This document shows, piece after piece, positions 1 to 8,781 of a stretch of 64,000 nucleotides of DNA. Source of the DNA: Rhodovulum sp. (GTDB lineage Bacteria; Pseudomonadota; Alphaproteobacteria; Rhodobacterales; Rhodobacteraceae); assembly GCA_020637615.1 (NCBI GenBank), contig JACKKC010000009.1, positions 1 to 64,000 of the forward strand. The letters are read 5' to 3'. Position 1 is the stretch's first letter. Each line of letters begins with the position of its first letter. Under the pieces are notes generated by a model. The model searched no databases. It was given only the letters and a program-made list of their open reading frames with translations, and had not been told where the DNA came from. Both the position numbers and the translations under genes were made by a program.

Positions 1-84
1 CTCCCGTTCCGCGCGGGCCAAAGGTCCAGAGCCCGATCGACCCGTGGCGATCGGGCTCTGGATCTGGCCGGGGCCGGCGCGCTG
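1..84. repeat. Dispersed repeat family A, copy 1 (left end cut by window edge)
   Basis: This stretch matches the left third of two fuller copies at 31751-31993 and 54588-54830. The shared core is a palindrome, CCCGATCG then ACCCGTGG then CGATCGGG (positions 33-56). The flanking GCGCGGGCCAAA also matches the copy at 54588. Like the other copies, it lies on the 3' side of a minus-strand gene (the SDR ending at 211). Nothing in it looks protein coding. The function is unknown. Confidence 0.7.
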
Positions 85-210
85 GCTGAGCTTCCACGGG
101 CTATGCGCCTGATAGGACGGCGCATGATCGGGACGGGTGCGTCGGCTGAAGATGTTGCGCGATTTCGACACCCCCGTATCCGCCCTTGGCGTCGATCGTT
201 GTCCCGCCGA

Positions 211-948
211 TCATCCCGCCTTGGCCAGCGCAACGGCATCGGCACCCGCCGCATAGTGCAGGCGGTCCGAGGCATCGTTCGCGGCCTGCCACACCGCCTC
301 GGCCACGTCGCTTTCGCGGGTCGTCAGCGGCGGATGCGCGAAGGCCTCGAAGATCGGTCTTGCGAAACCGGCATAGGCCTCGGGGATCATCTCCTCGATG
401 GAGAATTCGACGTTCTGAGAGAAGCGGGTCGTCGGGGCGTAGCCGGGCTCGACCAGCTTCACCCGCAGGCCGAAGGCCGCGAGTTCATGCGCCAGCGAGC
501 CGGAAAATCCCTCGATCGCCTGCTTGCTGGCGGTATAGGCGGCCGCCAGCGGCATCGGCGCCAGGGTCACGCTGGAAGTAACGTTGACGATCACACCCGC
601 GCGGCGCGCCCGCATCTGCGGGATCACCGCCTGAATCATCGCCATCGTGCCGAAGGTGTTGGTGTCGAAAAGCTTGCGGACATGGTCCATCGGCGCCGCC
701 TCGAAAGCACCGACCAGGCCGATCCCGGCATTGTTCACCAGCACATCGATGGGACCGGCGGCCTCGACGGCGGCCGCGATGCTTGCCGGAGCCGTCACGT
801 CCAGGGCGAGAACCTGGACGCCTTCGGGCAGGAGCCCTTCCCTCGGGCCGCGCATGGTGGCGATGACCTTCCACCCCCGGGCGTGAAAGTGGCGGGCCGT
901 CTCGAGCCCGTAGCCCGACGAGGTCCCGGTGATTAGGACGGTGTTCAT
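211..948 (-). CDS. SDR family oxidoreductase
   Basis: This is a 245-residue classical short-chain dehydrogenase/reductase, probably a cytosolic NAD(P)-dependent oxidoreductase. The Rossmann motif TGTSSGYG is at residues 7-14, NNAG at 72-75, and the catalytic Tyr138 and Lys142 lie in YTASK. The Tyr-less glycine motif SGYG and the VEPG segment after the active site fit the classical subgroup that acts on small ketones or alcohols. The substrate cannot be read from sequence. The start is supported by AGGAGA five bases upstream of ATG. It diverges from an AraC-type regulator 98 bases away, which suggests that the regulator controls it. Confidence 0.9.
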   Translation of the reverse strand: MNTVLITGTSSGYGLETARHFHARGWKVIATMRGPREGLLPEGVQVLALDVTAPASIAAAVEAAGPIDVLVNNAGIGLVGAFEAAPMDHVRKLFDTNTFGTMAMIQAVIPQMRARRAGVIVNVTSSVTLAPMPLAAAYTASKQAIEGFSGSLAHELAAFGLRVKLVEPGYAPTTRFSQNVEFSIEEMIPEAYAGFARPIFEAFAHPPLTTRESDVAEAVWQAANDASDRLHYAAGADAVALAKAG

Positions 949-1046
949 GGCGATCTCCTGTGTTCGATGTTGACAGGAGGGATTTAGCGCGCCAGATCCG
1001 GATCATCACCAATCCTGAATCCTGTTATCGTTTGCGAAAGTCCTGA
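949..1046. promoter_or_regulatory. Divergent promoter region, SDR / AraC regulator
   Basis: This 98-base gap separates two divergently read genes and must hold both promoters. It carries a tandem heptamer, AATCCTG twice (1011-1024), with a related AGTCCTGA just before the regulator start (1039-1046). Direct repeats of this kind are typical AraC-family half-sites. Assigning them to the adjacent regulator is inference. Confidence 0.4.
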
Positions 1047-1952
1047 ATGTTCGATCCGCTCGCCCAGGTGATCGGGCTCTTGCGCCCGCAGGCCGTATTC
1101 TCGAAGGAGATCGGCGCCGCCGGTCGCTGGGCGGTGCAGTATGTCGGCTTCGGCCAGCCGGCCTTCGCCGCGATGCTCGAAGGCCGCTGCCGTCTCGCCG
1201 TCGAGGGCGAGGATCCCGTCGTGCTCGAGGAAGGCGACTTCGTCCTGCTGCCCGAGACACCCACCTTCACCATGACGGGGCTGGAGCCCGCGCCGGTTCA
1301 GCGCATCGACGCCCGGACCGCGCCCACCGAAGGCCGGATCCGCTATGGCCGGCAGGAGGGTGCGCCCGAGATGCGGCAATTCGGCGGCTGGTTCAGCTTC
1401 GGCTCACCGGATGCGTCGCTGCTGGTCTCGCTCCTGCCGCGGATGATCCACGTGCGGGGCGTTCCCCGGCTTACCCAGCTGGTGCGGATGCTGGGCGACG
1501 AGGCGGCGCGCGCGGAGGTCGGTCGGGACCTGATCCTCGAGCGGCTGGCCGAGATCCTGCTGATCGAGGCGCTGCGCGCGGCCCCGGCGCGCACCGCCGC
1601 TCCCGGCCTGCTGCGCGGGCTGACCGATCCGAGGATCGCCGCCGCCCTGCGCGACCTGCATGGCGATATCGCCTGCCGCTGGACGATCCCGGATCTCGCG
1701 CGCGCGGCGGGGATGTCGCGCTCGGCCTTCTTCGAGCGCTTCACGCGTCTGGTCGGGATGCAGCCGATGACCTATCTGGCCACATGGCGCATGGCGGTTG
1801 CCAAGGATCTGCTGCGGCAGGGCGGGATCGGACTGGAGGAGGTCGCCGCCCGAGTCGGATACGGGTCCGCCAGCGCCTTCAGCACCGCCTTCAGCCGCCA
1901 CTCCGGGCGGCCACCGGGACGATTCGCGGACGAAACCTCTGCCGGCACGTGA
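1047..1952 (+). CDS. AraC family transcriptional regulator with cupin sensor domain
   Basis: This 301-residue regulator has an N-terminal cupin-type sensor (about residues 5-170, Cupin_6 style). A C-terminal AraC/XylS double helix-turn-helix follows (about 200-295), with IPDLARAAGMSRSAFFERF as the first HTH and EEVAARVGYGSASAFSTAF as the second. Cupin_6/AraC proteins commonly sit beside and control an oxidoreductase gene. Here the divergent SDR is the obvious target, which is an inference from position. No clear Shine-Dalgarno precedes the ATG, so the start is less certain than the product. Confidence 0.9.
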   Translation: MFDPLAQVIGLLRPQAVFSKEIGAAGRWAVQYVGFGQPAFAAMLEGRCRLAVEGEDPVVLEEGDFVLLPETPTFTMTGLEPAPVQRIDARTAPTEGRIRYGRQEGAPEMRQFGGWFSFGSPDASLLVSLLPRMIHVRGVPRLTQLVRMLGDEAARAEVGRDLILERLAEILLIEALRAAPARTAAPGLLRGLTDPRIAAALRDLHGDIACRWTIPDLARAAGMSRSAFFERFTRLVGMQPMTYLATWRMAVAKDLLRQGGIGLEEVAARVGYGSASAFSTAFSRHSGRPPGRFADETSAGT

Positions 1953-2053
1953 CCGGCGCAGCCCGCCTGCTGCCGTCACCCGATCGGTGCGCACCGCTGC
2001 AATACGAACTCCGGCTGGACGGATCGGACGACGGCTGCCCGAAGAGCGCACCG

Positions 2054-2102
2054 GACCGCATCGAAAAAATACGTAACAACAATTTGTTACACAATGTCCC
2101 GG
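2054..2102 (+). repeat. AT-rich repeat family E, copy 1
   Basis: This copy resembles the minus strand of 54486-54537: both have an ACCG-ATC block, an A-run, CAATT and then TTACACAATGTCCCG. It contains a perfect hairpin, GTAACAA (2073-2079), loop CAAT, TTGTTAC (2084-2090). It is far more AT-rich than its surroundings. Similarity to the second copy stops at about 2102, exactly where IS5-type sequence begins, so the insertion sequence probably landed inside or at the edge of this element. Confidence 0.5.
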
Positions 2103-2854
2103 GCGTTGTTGCATGGAAGTGGCTGAACTAAGGGGATTCCGCTGTTGCGGGGAAAGTGATTCAGGCTTGGGATGGCCCAGCGCGTCCGCAAGTCCGCCGC
2201 CCCGAAGCCGAAGGCCCGCTACCGGGTCATGAACTGGCGCGACTACAATCGGGCGCTGGTCGCACGAGGAGCGATCACGCTCTGGATCGACGCGGCGGTG
2301 GTCGCCGGCTGGGGGGCGGCTGGCGGCAAGGTCTGGCGCTACAGCGACATGGCGATCCTCTGCGCGCTCGGTCTGCGGGCGGTGTTCGGGCTGACGCTGC
2401 GCCAGACCCAGGGCTTCCTGCACGATCTGACGCGGCTGCTCGGGCTGGAGATCACCGTGCCGCACTATTCCATCTTCTCCCGGCGCGCGGCCACGCTCGC
2501 CGTGCCGGTGCTCGCCCGGCCCTCCGGCGGTCCCCTGCACCTCGCCGTCGACGCCACCGGGCTCAAGGTCTACGGCGAGGGCGAGTGGAAGGTCCGGGTG
2601 CATGGGCCGGACAAGCGCGTGATCCGGAAATCGATCAAGACGCGCGGTTCGTTCCCGTCCGAGGATGCCGCCGAGAAGCTGATCTACCTCGCGATCCGGG
2701 GGCACGAGAAAACTTCGAGAACCGTCAGAGGATGGCTGACAGCGGTAAACCAGTTCGCCATAATGTTTGAGGATCGCTTCTCGCCGCTGGGTGGTTGAGG
2801 GCGGTCAGATTGGAACCGGACCGGCGGCGAATACACAGAGTTCCTGACACTCCC
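2101..2854 (+). mobile_element. Composite insertion-sequence scar (IS5-type left part, IS256-type right part)
   Basis: The left boundary is placed where similarity to repeat family E stops, at GGGCGTTGTTGCATGG, which looks like an IS5-type start. The right boundary is placed after ACAGAGTTCCTGACACTCCC (2835-2854), which looks like an IS256-type terminal repeat. The internal junction lies at about 2616-2619. Each half lacks its partner end, so the element is dead. Both boundaries are read by eye and not checked against an IS database. Confidence 0.55.
2172..2798 (+). pseudogene. Chimeric transposase remnant: IS5-type N-terminus joined to IS256-type C-terminus
   Basis: This open frame has 208 codons. 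Residues 1 to about 149 are an IS5-family transposase N-terminus (DDE_Tnp_1_5 style), including HLAVDATGLKVYGEGEWKVR. After HGPDKR the sequence changes to the conserved C-terminal block of IS256 (Mutator) transposases, RVIRKSIKTRGSFPSEDAA followed by KLIYLAIR and NQFAIMFEDRF. A real IS5 transposase would continue to about 270-300 residues with its own DDE residues, and IS256 transposases are about 400 residues. Neither catalytic core is complete. The open frame across the junction is probably chance. Confidence 0.75.
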
Positions 2855-2855
2855 A

Positions 2856-3425
2856 ATGACCGACGTCATCGTGGTCCATTTCGACAAGCATCAGACCAAC
2901 GACTCGCGCAATGCCCTGGTGAGCGACGGGCGCGCCACACTGGAACAAGACACCGGAATCGCGCCCCACCTCTTCGACACCATTCCAACACAATATGCCA
3001 ACGAGATCATCGACATTGCGACCGCCGAACGGCTTGCGGACGCGCTCCCGGGCGAGGCTTATGACTGGCCCTACCACACAAAATCCAAACCGAACCGGCG
3101 AATCCGCATTCTAACCGATTGCGGGCAGATCCCGCTCGAACGGCACACACGGCTGATGCGGTTGGCGACGCTGCGAAGCGTCGATGCCTACTTCCACAAG
3201 GTCAGGAGCAATGTTCGCGCCACGGCGCGGCCTGGTCGAACGGCGAGTTCGAATGGGAGGGCATGGGACCGGCACTACTTCTACAATCCGGCAACACTCT
3301 GCAAAGTCCTCGAAATCTACCGTTTCAAGCACAACTGGATGGGCACTCGGGCGACCACCGAGACCCCGGCAATGAAGATCGGATTGGCAGCAGACAAGGT
3401 CTATGAGCGCGATCTAATCGGTTAA
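2856..3425 (+). pseudogene. Truncated low-GC ORF, possible transposase C-terminal remnant
   Basis: This 189-codon frame starts two bases after the inferred IS256 end, so its 5' part was probably removed by that insertion and the ATG is fortuitous. Its base composition is clearly less GC-rich than neighbouring genes. The C-terminal half, with YNPATLCKVLEIYRFKHNWM and TPAMKIGLA, resembles the ends of some bacterial transposase or integrase-like proteins. I recognise that pattern only loosely, and no DDE or tyrosine-recombinase core is visible. It could instead be the end of an unknown host gene. Confidence 0.45.
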
Positions 3426-3585
3426 TACAAGCGCGCCGCCCGAATACTCGGACGGCGCAACATTTATGGAAAGGGCTGGGTCGTCTACCCCCTCGCGGAT
3501 TTGTCACGTGCCAAATCCACGGAGGAAGGTGGCGCCGCAGCCACGGGGCCGGACGCCGGTCCGAGGCAATTACCCGGATGCCGCT

Positions 3586-4560
3586 TCAGCCATCCCGCGC
3601 CTGACCTGCGAGGGCGCGGGAGAACATCGCCGGGTCGACATTGCCGCCGGTGGCCAGCACGATGACGGCCTCGCCCGCCACCGCCTCGGGCCGGAAGAGC
3701 GCCGCGGCCAGCGCCACCGCCCCGCCCGGCTCCAGGACGATCTTGAGATGCCGGAACGCCGCTTCCATGGCGCGGAGCGCCTCCGCATCGCTCACCGCGA
3801 GGCCCGGCAATGCCAGACGCGACAGCACGGGGACGGTCAGCGCGCCGGGCGCGGGGGTGAGGATCGCGTCGCAGAGCGATCCGGTCGAGGCCGCGTTCCG
3901 TTCCCGCCTGCCCGAAGCCAGCGAGCGCGCCATGTCGTCGAAGCCCGCCGGCTCCACGGTGCGCACGCGCAGGGCGGGCGCTTCCGCCTCGAGCGCCAGC
4001 GCGATGCCAGCGCTCAGCCCGCCGCCGCCGCAGGGCACCAGCACCTCCGCCGCCGCCACGCCCGCCGCACCCGCCTGCTCGGCGAGTTCGAGCCCGGTGG
4101 TGCCCTGGCCGGCGATCACCTCCGGATGATCGAAGGGCGGGATCAGCGTGAGCCCGCGCTCCGCCGCCAGCCGCGCGCCGAGCGCGTCACGATCCTCGCC
4201 GGCACGATCATAGAGCACGACCTCGCCGCCGAGCGCCCGGGTGCCCGCGACCTTCGCGGCCGGCGCATCGCTCGGCATCAGGATGACCGAGGGCACCCCA
4301 TGGGCGGACGCCGCCCAGGCGACGCCCTGCGCGTGGTTTCCCGAGGAATAGGCGAGCACGCCGGCCGTCCTCTCCGGCAGCGCGGAGACCGCCGCCCAAG
4401 CGCCGCGAGCCTTGAACGAGCCGGTCGTCTGCAGGGACTCTGCCTTGACCAGCACCCGTCGCCCGGCGATCCGGTCGAGCCCCGCCGCCTCGAGGAGCGG
4501 CGTCCGCCGGATCCCCCGCGCCCGTGCCGCCGCGGCGCGGATCGCGTCGATCCCGGTCAC
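3586..4560 (-). CDS. Threonine/serine dehydratase-like PLP enzyme
   Basis: This 324-residue fold-type II PLP enzyme resembles catabolic threonine ammonia-lyase, which deaminates threonine or serine to 2-oxoacids. The PLP lysine is Lys50 in TTGSFKARGA. The cofactor loops SSGNHAQG and the glycine-rich CGGGGLSAG are present. There is no C-terminal ACT domain, so it is not the isoleucine-feedback biosynthetic type. The start is GTG at 4560, which overlaps the stop of the upstream hydrolase gene as GTGA. Racemase or 3-hydroxyaspartate dehydratase activity in the same family cannot be excluded. Confidence 0.85.
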   Translation of the reverse strand: MTGIDAIRAAAARARGIRRTPLLEAAGLDRIAGRRVLVKAESLQTTGSFKARGAWAAVSALPERTAGVLAYSSGNHAQGVAWAASAHGVPSVILMPSDAPAAKVAGTRALGGEVVLYDRAGEDRDALGARLAAERGLTLIPPFDHPEVIAGQGTTGLELAEQAGAAGVAAAEVLVPCGGGGLSAGIALALEAEAPALRVRTVEPAGFDDMARSLASGRRERNAASTGSLCDAILTPAPGALTVPVLSRLALPGLAVSDAEALRAMEAAFRHLKIVLEPGGAVALAAALFRPEAVAGEAVIVLATGGNVDPAMFSRALAGQARDG

Positions 4561-5396
4561 GATCCACCGACGCGCGCCACCAGCGAGGCCAGCGCCGCCA
4601 GCGCCTCCGGCTCGTCGAGGAACGGCACGTGGCCGCGGTCGGGCACCTCGCCGACGATCAGGTCGCGCCGCCGTTCCCGCATCTTCTCGACCGTCTCCGC
4701 GGTCAGGAGGTCGGAGTTCATGCCGCGGACCACCGCCAGCGGCACGCCGTCGAGCGCGTCGAAGAGCGGCCACATGTTCGGCGCCGCCTGCCCGGCGGTC
4801 GCCTCGATGTTGTCGCGGATCCGCGCGTCGTAGTTGAGGACGAGACCCTCCGGCCCCTCGTCGAACCAGCGCCGGGCGAGGCTCGTCCACTTGGCGTCCG
4901 TCAGGCCGGGGAAGCGCGCGCCCATCCGCTTCTTCAGCGCCTCGACCGCCTCCTCGTAGGACTTCGCCTTCGGCTCGATCCCGAGATAGGACAGGATGTT
5001 CGCGAGCCCCTCCGGCGCCAGCTCCGGCCCGACGTCGTTGAGGAGAACGCCGGCCAGCCGGTCCTTCGCCGTCGCCGCCAGCACCATCGCGATCAGCCCG
5101 CCGCGCGAGGTGCCGACGATCATCACCCGCTTCAGCCCGAGGTGGTCGAGGAACTCCACCACGTCCCGCGCCTCGATCCCGACGTTGTAGTTCGTCGGGT
5201 CCGGATCGCGGTCCGAAGCACCGCGCCCGCGCAGCGTCAGGCGGATCAGCCGGTAGCGCCCCTTGAGCGCCGCCGCCAGCTCGTCGAAATCCGCGCCGTT
5301 CCGGGTCAGTCCCGGCAGGCACAGCACGGGGAGCCCCTCGCCCTCGTCCGTATAGGCTAGGCTCAGCCCGTCCGAGGTCACGAAACGCTTCATCAT
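4557..5396 (-). CDS. Alpha/beta hydrolase
   Basis: This 279-residue alpha/beta-hydrolase-fold protein has the nucleophile Ser97 in GTSRGG, the oxyanion-region LPGLTRNG and the catalytic histidine in DRGHVPFLDEPEAL. It resembles esterases and C-C or epoxide hydrolases, but the substrate is not evident. The start ATGATG overlaps the stop of the HAD gene (ATGA), and its own stop overlaps the dehydratase start. The three genes are therefore probably one translationally coupled unit. Either of the two adjacent ATGs could be used. Confidence 0.88.
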   Translation of the reverse strand: MMKRFVTSDGLSLAYTDEGEGLPVLCLPGLTRNGADFDELAAALKGRYRLIRLTLRGRGASDRDPDPTNYNVGIEARDVVEFLDHLGLKRVMIVGTSRGGLIAMVLAATAKDRLAGVLLNDVGPELAPEGLANILSYLGIEPKAKSYEEAVEALKKRMGARFPGLTDAKWTSLARRWFDEGPEGLVLNYDARIRDNIEATAGQAAPNMWPLFDALDGVPLAVVRGMNSDLLTAETVEKMRERRRDLIVGEVPDRGHVPFLDEPEALAALASLVARVGGS

Positions 5397-6079
5397 CCTG
5401 CCTCCGCCAGTTCCGGCACGCCGGAGAGATCCGCCAGTTCGTGATCCGGCAACCAGGGCAGGCGGTCCCGCGGCGCACCCCCACGGTTCACCCAGGCCGT
5501 CGCGAACCCGTAGCCCGAGGCCGCGGCCGCGTCCCAGCCGTTGGCCGAGACGAAGAGGACTTCGTCCTTCGCCGTGCCGAATTCCTGTCCGACCAGGTCG
5601 TAGACCGCGCGCGCCGGCTTGAAGACTCCCGCCGCCTCGACCGAGAGGATCGCGTCGAGCGACCCGCCGATGCCCGCAGCCTCCACCGCCGCATCGAGCA
5701 TCGCCGGCTCGCCGTTCGAGAGGATCGCCGTGCCGAGCCGTGCCGCACGCAGTCGCGCCAGCGCCGGCGCCACGTCCGCATAGGCATCGGGCTCGCGGTA
5801 GAGCGCGAGCAGGCGGTCGCGCAGCCCGGCCTCGGCGCCGAGCCCCGAAGCGTCGAGCGCCCAGTCGAGGGCCTCCCCGGTCACGGTCCAGAAATCCGCA
5901 TGCGCGCCGGTCACCGCGCGGATCCAGCTGTATTCGAGCTGCTTCTGGCGCCAGTCGCGCGCCACCGCGCCGCAATGCGGGGCGAAAGGCGCGAATTGCG
6001 GCTCCGCGGCGACGCGGCGCGCGGGCGCGGCCACGTCGAAGAGCGTGCCATAGGCATCGAAGACCACCAGCTTCAGCAC
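5393..6079 (-). CDS. Haloacid dehalogenase, type II (HAD superfamily)
   Basis: This 228-residue HAD enzyme is of the L-2-haloacid dehalogenase type. The nucleophile is Asp8 in FDAYGTLFD. QKQLEYSW, SNG and SANGWD match the type II dehalogenase signature residues. Family members hydrolyse (S)-2-haloacids to (R)-2-hydroxyacids, although many annotated members have no proven halide substrate. The start is GTG at 6079 with GGAGG upstream. It lies 50 bases downstream of fabI on the same strand and overlaps the next gene by four bases. Confidence 0.85.
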   Translation of the reverse strand: MLKLVVFDAYGTLFDVAAPARRVAAEPQFAPFAPHCGAVARDWRQKQLEYSWIRAVTGAHADFWTVTGEALDWALDASGLGAEAGLRDRLLALYREPDAYADVAPALARLRAARLGTAILSNGEPAMLDAAVEAAGIGGSLDAILSVEAAGVFKPARAVYDLVGQEFGTAKDEVLFVSANGWDAAAASGYGFATAWVNRGGAPRDRLPWLPDHELADLSGVPELAEAG

Positions 6080-6129
6080 GGGATCGCCCCTCCTTTCCGA
6101 GCGCCCCGGAGCCCCGCCCGGACGGGCCT

Positions 6130-6936
6130 TCAGAGGTTCTCCGGCTGGGCCATGCCCGTCACGTGATAGCCGCCGTCCACGAAGATGATCTCGCCGGTGG
6201 TCGAGACGGAGAGATCGGAGGCGAGATAGAGCGCCGCCCCCCCAACCGCCTCGAGGCTGGCATTGGCGCGCAGCGGCGCGTTCATCTCGGTCGCGCGATA
6301 GACCTTTCGCGCGCCGGCGATCGCGGCGCCGGCCAGCGTGCGCATCGGCCCCGGGCTGATGGCATTGACCCGGATGCCCTGGGGGCCGAGGTCGCTGGCG
6401 AGATAGCGCACCGCGCTCTCAAGCGCCGCCTTGGCCACCCCCATGACATTGTAGTTCGGCGTGACCCGCTGCGCGCCGATATAGGTGAGCGTGATGATCG
6501 ATCCGCCTCCGGTCATCAGAGGCGCGGCACGGCGGGTGAGGTCGACGAGGCTGTAGCAGGAGATGTCGAGCGAGCGCAGGAAATTTTCCCGGCTGGTGTC
6601 GAGAAAGCGGCCGTCGAGCTCGGCCTTGTCGGAATAGGCGATGGCATGGACCAGCACGTCGAGCCCGCCCCAGACCCGCCCCACCTCGGCGAAGAGCGCA
6701 TCGAGCGAGGCGGGATCCTGCACGTCCGCCGGCAGCACGATCTCGGCCCCGAGCGAGCGCGCCAGCGGCTCGACCCTGCGGCCGAAGCCTTCGCCCTGAT
6801 AGGTGAAGGCAAGCTCCGCACCCGCAGCGTGCAGCACCTTGGCGATGCCCCAGGCGATGGAATGGTCGTTCGCGACCCCGAGGATCAGCACCCGCTTGCC
6901 GGCCATCAGCCCGCTGGTCGGCCCGGCCTCAGCCAT
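6130..6936 (-). CDS. fabI: Enoyl-[acyl-carrier-protein] reductase (NADH)
   Basis: FabI catalyses the last reductive step of each fatty acid elongation cycle. The protein has 268 residues and an SDR-like fold. The cofactor loop is GVANDHSIAWG (residues 20-30) and the active-site pair is Tyr162 and Lys169, with the Y-x6-K spacing diagnostic of FabI. The start overlaps the end of fabB by eight bases. A second ATG at 6906 would remove ten residues and is possible, since no strong ribosome site precedes the first. It is the target of triclosan-type inhibitors in other bacteria. Confidence 0.95.
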   Translation of the reverse strand: MAEAGPTSGLMAGKRVLILGVANDHSIAWGIAKVLHAAGAELAFTYQGEGFGRRVEPLARSLGAEIVLPADVQDPASLDALFAEVGRVWGGLDVLVHAIAYSDKAELDGRFLDTSRENFLRSLDISCYSLVDLTRRAAPLMTGGGSIITLTYIGAQRVTPNYNVMGVAKAALESAVRYLASDLGPQGIRVNAISPGPMRTLAGAAIAGARKVYRATEMNAPLRANASLEAVGGAALYLASDLSVSTTGEIIFVDGGYHVTGMAQPENL

Positions 6937-8155
6937 GATATCGGCTGAGCGCGAGGGTGGCGTTGGTGCCGCCGAAACCGAAGCTGTTGGAGATCACCGT
7001 GTCGAGCCCCGCGCCGTCGATCCGCTCGAGCGCGATCTCGCCGGGCCGGATCGCCGGGTCGAGCTCCGTGACATTGGCCGAGGCGGTGATGAAATCGTCC
7101 CGCAGCATGATCAGGCAGTAGATCGCCTCCTGCACGCCGGTGGCGCCGAGGGAATGCCCGGTGAGCGATTTCGTGGAGGAAATCTTCGGCACCGAATCCT
7201 CCCCGAAGACCCGGCGGATCGCCTCGACCTCGGTCACGTCGCCGGCCGGCGTCGAGGTGCCATGGGCGTTGATGTAGCCGACCTTGCGGTTGCCGATGGT
7301 GGAGAGCGCGAGCTTCATGCAGCGCTCGGCCCCCTCGCCGGAGGGCGCGACCATGTCGTAGCCGTCCGAGGTGGCGCCGTAGCCGGTGACCTCGGCATAG
7401 ATCCGCGCGCCCCGGGCCAGCGCATGCTCGAGTTCCTCGAGCACCACCACGCCGCCGCCGCCGGCGATCACGAAGCCGTCGCGGGTGGCGTCGAAGGCGC
7501 GGCTCGCGGTCTGGGGCGTGTCGTTGTACTTGGAGCTCATCGCCCCCATCGCGTCGAAGAGGCAGGAGAGCGTCCAGTCGAGCTCCTCGCCGCCGCCCGC
7601 GAAGACGATGTCCTGCTTGCCCCACTGGATCTGCTCGACGCCGTTGCCGATGCAGTGGGCGGAGGTCGAGCAGGCCGAGGTGATCGAATAGTTGATCCCC
7701 TTGATATGGAACGGGGTCGCGAGGCAAGCGGAATTGGTCGAGCTCATGCCGCGCGTCACCATGAAGGGACCCATGCGCTTGGGGCTTCCCTTCTCGATGA
7801 CGATCCGATGCGCCTCGAAGAGGTTGCGCGTCGACGGCCCGCCCGAGCCCATGATCAGCCCGGTGCGGGGATGCGAGACCTCCTTCGGTCCGAGCCCGCA
7901 ATCCGCGATCGCCTGTTCCATGGCGATGTAGTTCCAGGCCGCCCCGTCGCCCATGAAGCGCAGCTGGCGCTTGTCCACATGCGCCGCGATGTCGATATCG
8001 GGGCGCCCGTGCACCTGGCAGCGAAAGCCGCGCTCGGCATAGTCCGGGGCGAAGCTGATGCCCGAGCGGCCGGCCTTCAGCGAGGCGGTGACCTCGTCGG
8101 CGTCGTTGCCGATCGAGGAAACGATCCCGAGGCCCGTGATCACGACACGGCGCAT
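6929..8155 (-). CDS. fabB: 3-oxoacyl-[acyl-carrier-protein] synthase I
   Basis: FabB is the elongating condensing enzyme required for unsaturated fatty acid synthesis, working with FabA. The protein has 408 residues with the thiolase-fold catalytic set Cys162 (TSACSTSAH), His298 (AHGTSTPAGD), Lys329 and His334 (STKSLTGHSLGATG). It follows fabA by 13 bases and overlaps fabI by eight, so the three form an operon as in many alphaproteobacteria. The KASI assignment over KASII (FabF) rests mainly on this linkage to fabA. Confidence 0.95.
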   Translation of the reverse strand: MRRVVITGLGIVSSIGNDADEVTASLKAGRSGISFAPDYAERGFRCQVHGRPDIDIAAHVDKRQLRFMGDGAAWNYIAMEQAIADCGLGPKEVSHPRTGLIMGSGGPSTRNLFEAHRIVIEKGSPKRMGPFMVTRGMSSTNSACLATPFHIKGINYSITSACSTSAHCIGNGVEQIQWGKQDIVFAGGGEELDWTLSCLFDAMGAMSSKYNDTPQTASRAFDATRDGFVIAGGGGVVVLEELEHALARGARIYAEVTGYGATSDGYDMVAPSGEGAERCMKLALSTIGNRKVGYINAHGTSTPAGDVTEVEAIRRVFGEDSVPKISSTKSLTGHSLGATGVQEAIYCLIMLRDDFITASANVTELDPAIRPGEIALERIDGAGLDTVISNSFGFGGTNATLALSRYHG

Positions 8156-8168
8156 GGCCGGTCCTCCT

Positions 8169-8675
8169 TCAGTCCGTGAAAAGGCCGACCTTCATGTCGG
8201 TCGCGGTATAGATCAGCTCGCCATCGGCCCGCATCTCGCCAGTGGCGATGCCGAGCTTGAGCTTGCGGTCGATCACCCGCGTGAAATTGACCGTGTACTC
8301 CACCAGCTTCACCGCGGGCGTCACCATGCCGGTGAACTTCACCTCGCCGACGCCGAGGGCGCGGCCGCGCCCGGTCATGCCGCGCCAGCCGAGGTTGAAG
8401 CCGGTCAGCTGCCAGAGCGCGTCGAGGCCGAGGCAGCCCGGCATCACCGGATCCCCGATGAAATGGCAGGCGAAGAACCAGAGATCGGGGCGGATGTCGA
8501 ATTCCGCAACCACATGGCCCTTGCCGGCCGGGCCGCCGTCGGCGGAGATCTCGGTGATGCGGTCCATCATCAGCATCGGCGGCATGGGCAGCTGCGGATT
8601 GCCGGCGCCGAACATCTCGCCGCGCGCGCAGGCAAGAAGGCCCTCGTGGTCGATCCGGGTCGGCCTCTCCGTCAT
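8169..8675 (-). CDS. fabA: 3-hydroxyacyl-[acyl-carrier-protein] dehydratase/isomerase
   Basis: FabA dehydrates 3-hydroxydecanoyl-ACP and isomerises the trans-2 product to cis-3, which starts the anaerobic route to unsaturated fatty acids. The 168-residue length is typical. The active-site His71 (FACHFIGDPVMPG) and Asp85 (GLDALWQLTGFN) are in the expected hot-dog fold positions. It is first in the fabA-fabB-fabI operon. A Fur/Irr-type regulator precedes fabA in some relatives but is not present here. Confidence 0.96.
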   Translation of the reverse strand: MTERPTRIDHEGLLACARGEMFGAGNPQLPMPPMLMMDRITEISADGGPAGKGHVVAEFDIRPDLWFFACHFIGDPVMPGCLGLDALWQLTGFNLGWRGMTGRGRALGVGEVKFTGMVTPAVKLVEYTVNFTRVIDRKLKLGIATGEMRADGELIYTATDMKVGLFTD

Positions 8676-8781
8676 GTCTGGCCCGTGCCCCCGTCCTGCC
8701 GCCTGTCGTTGCAGGTCCGTCCTCTAGCATCGCAGCCGTTCGCGGCGCAAGCGCCCGGTCCGCTATCGCCCCGATTGAAGT

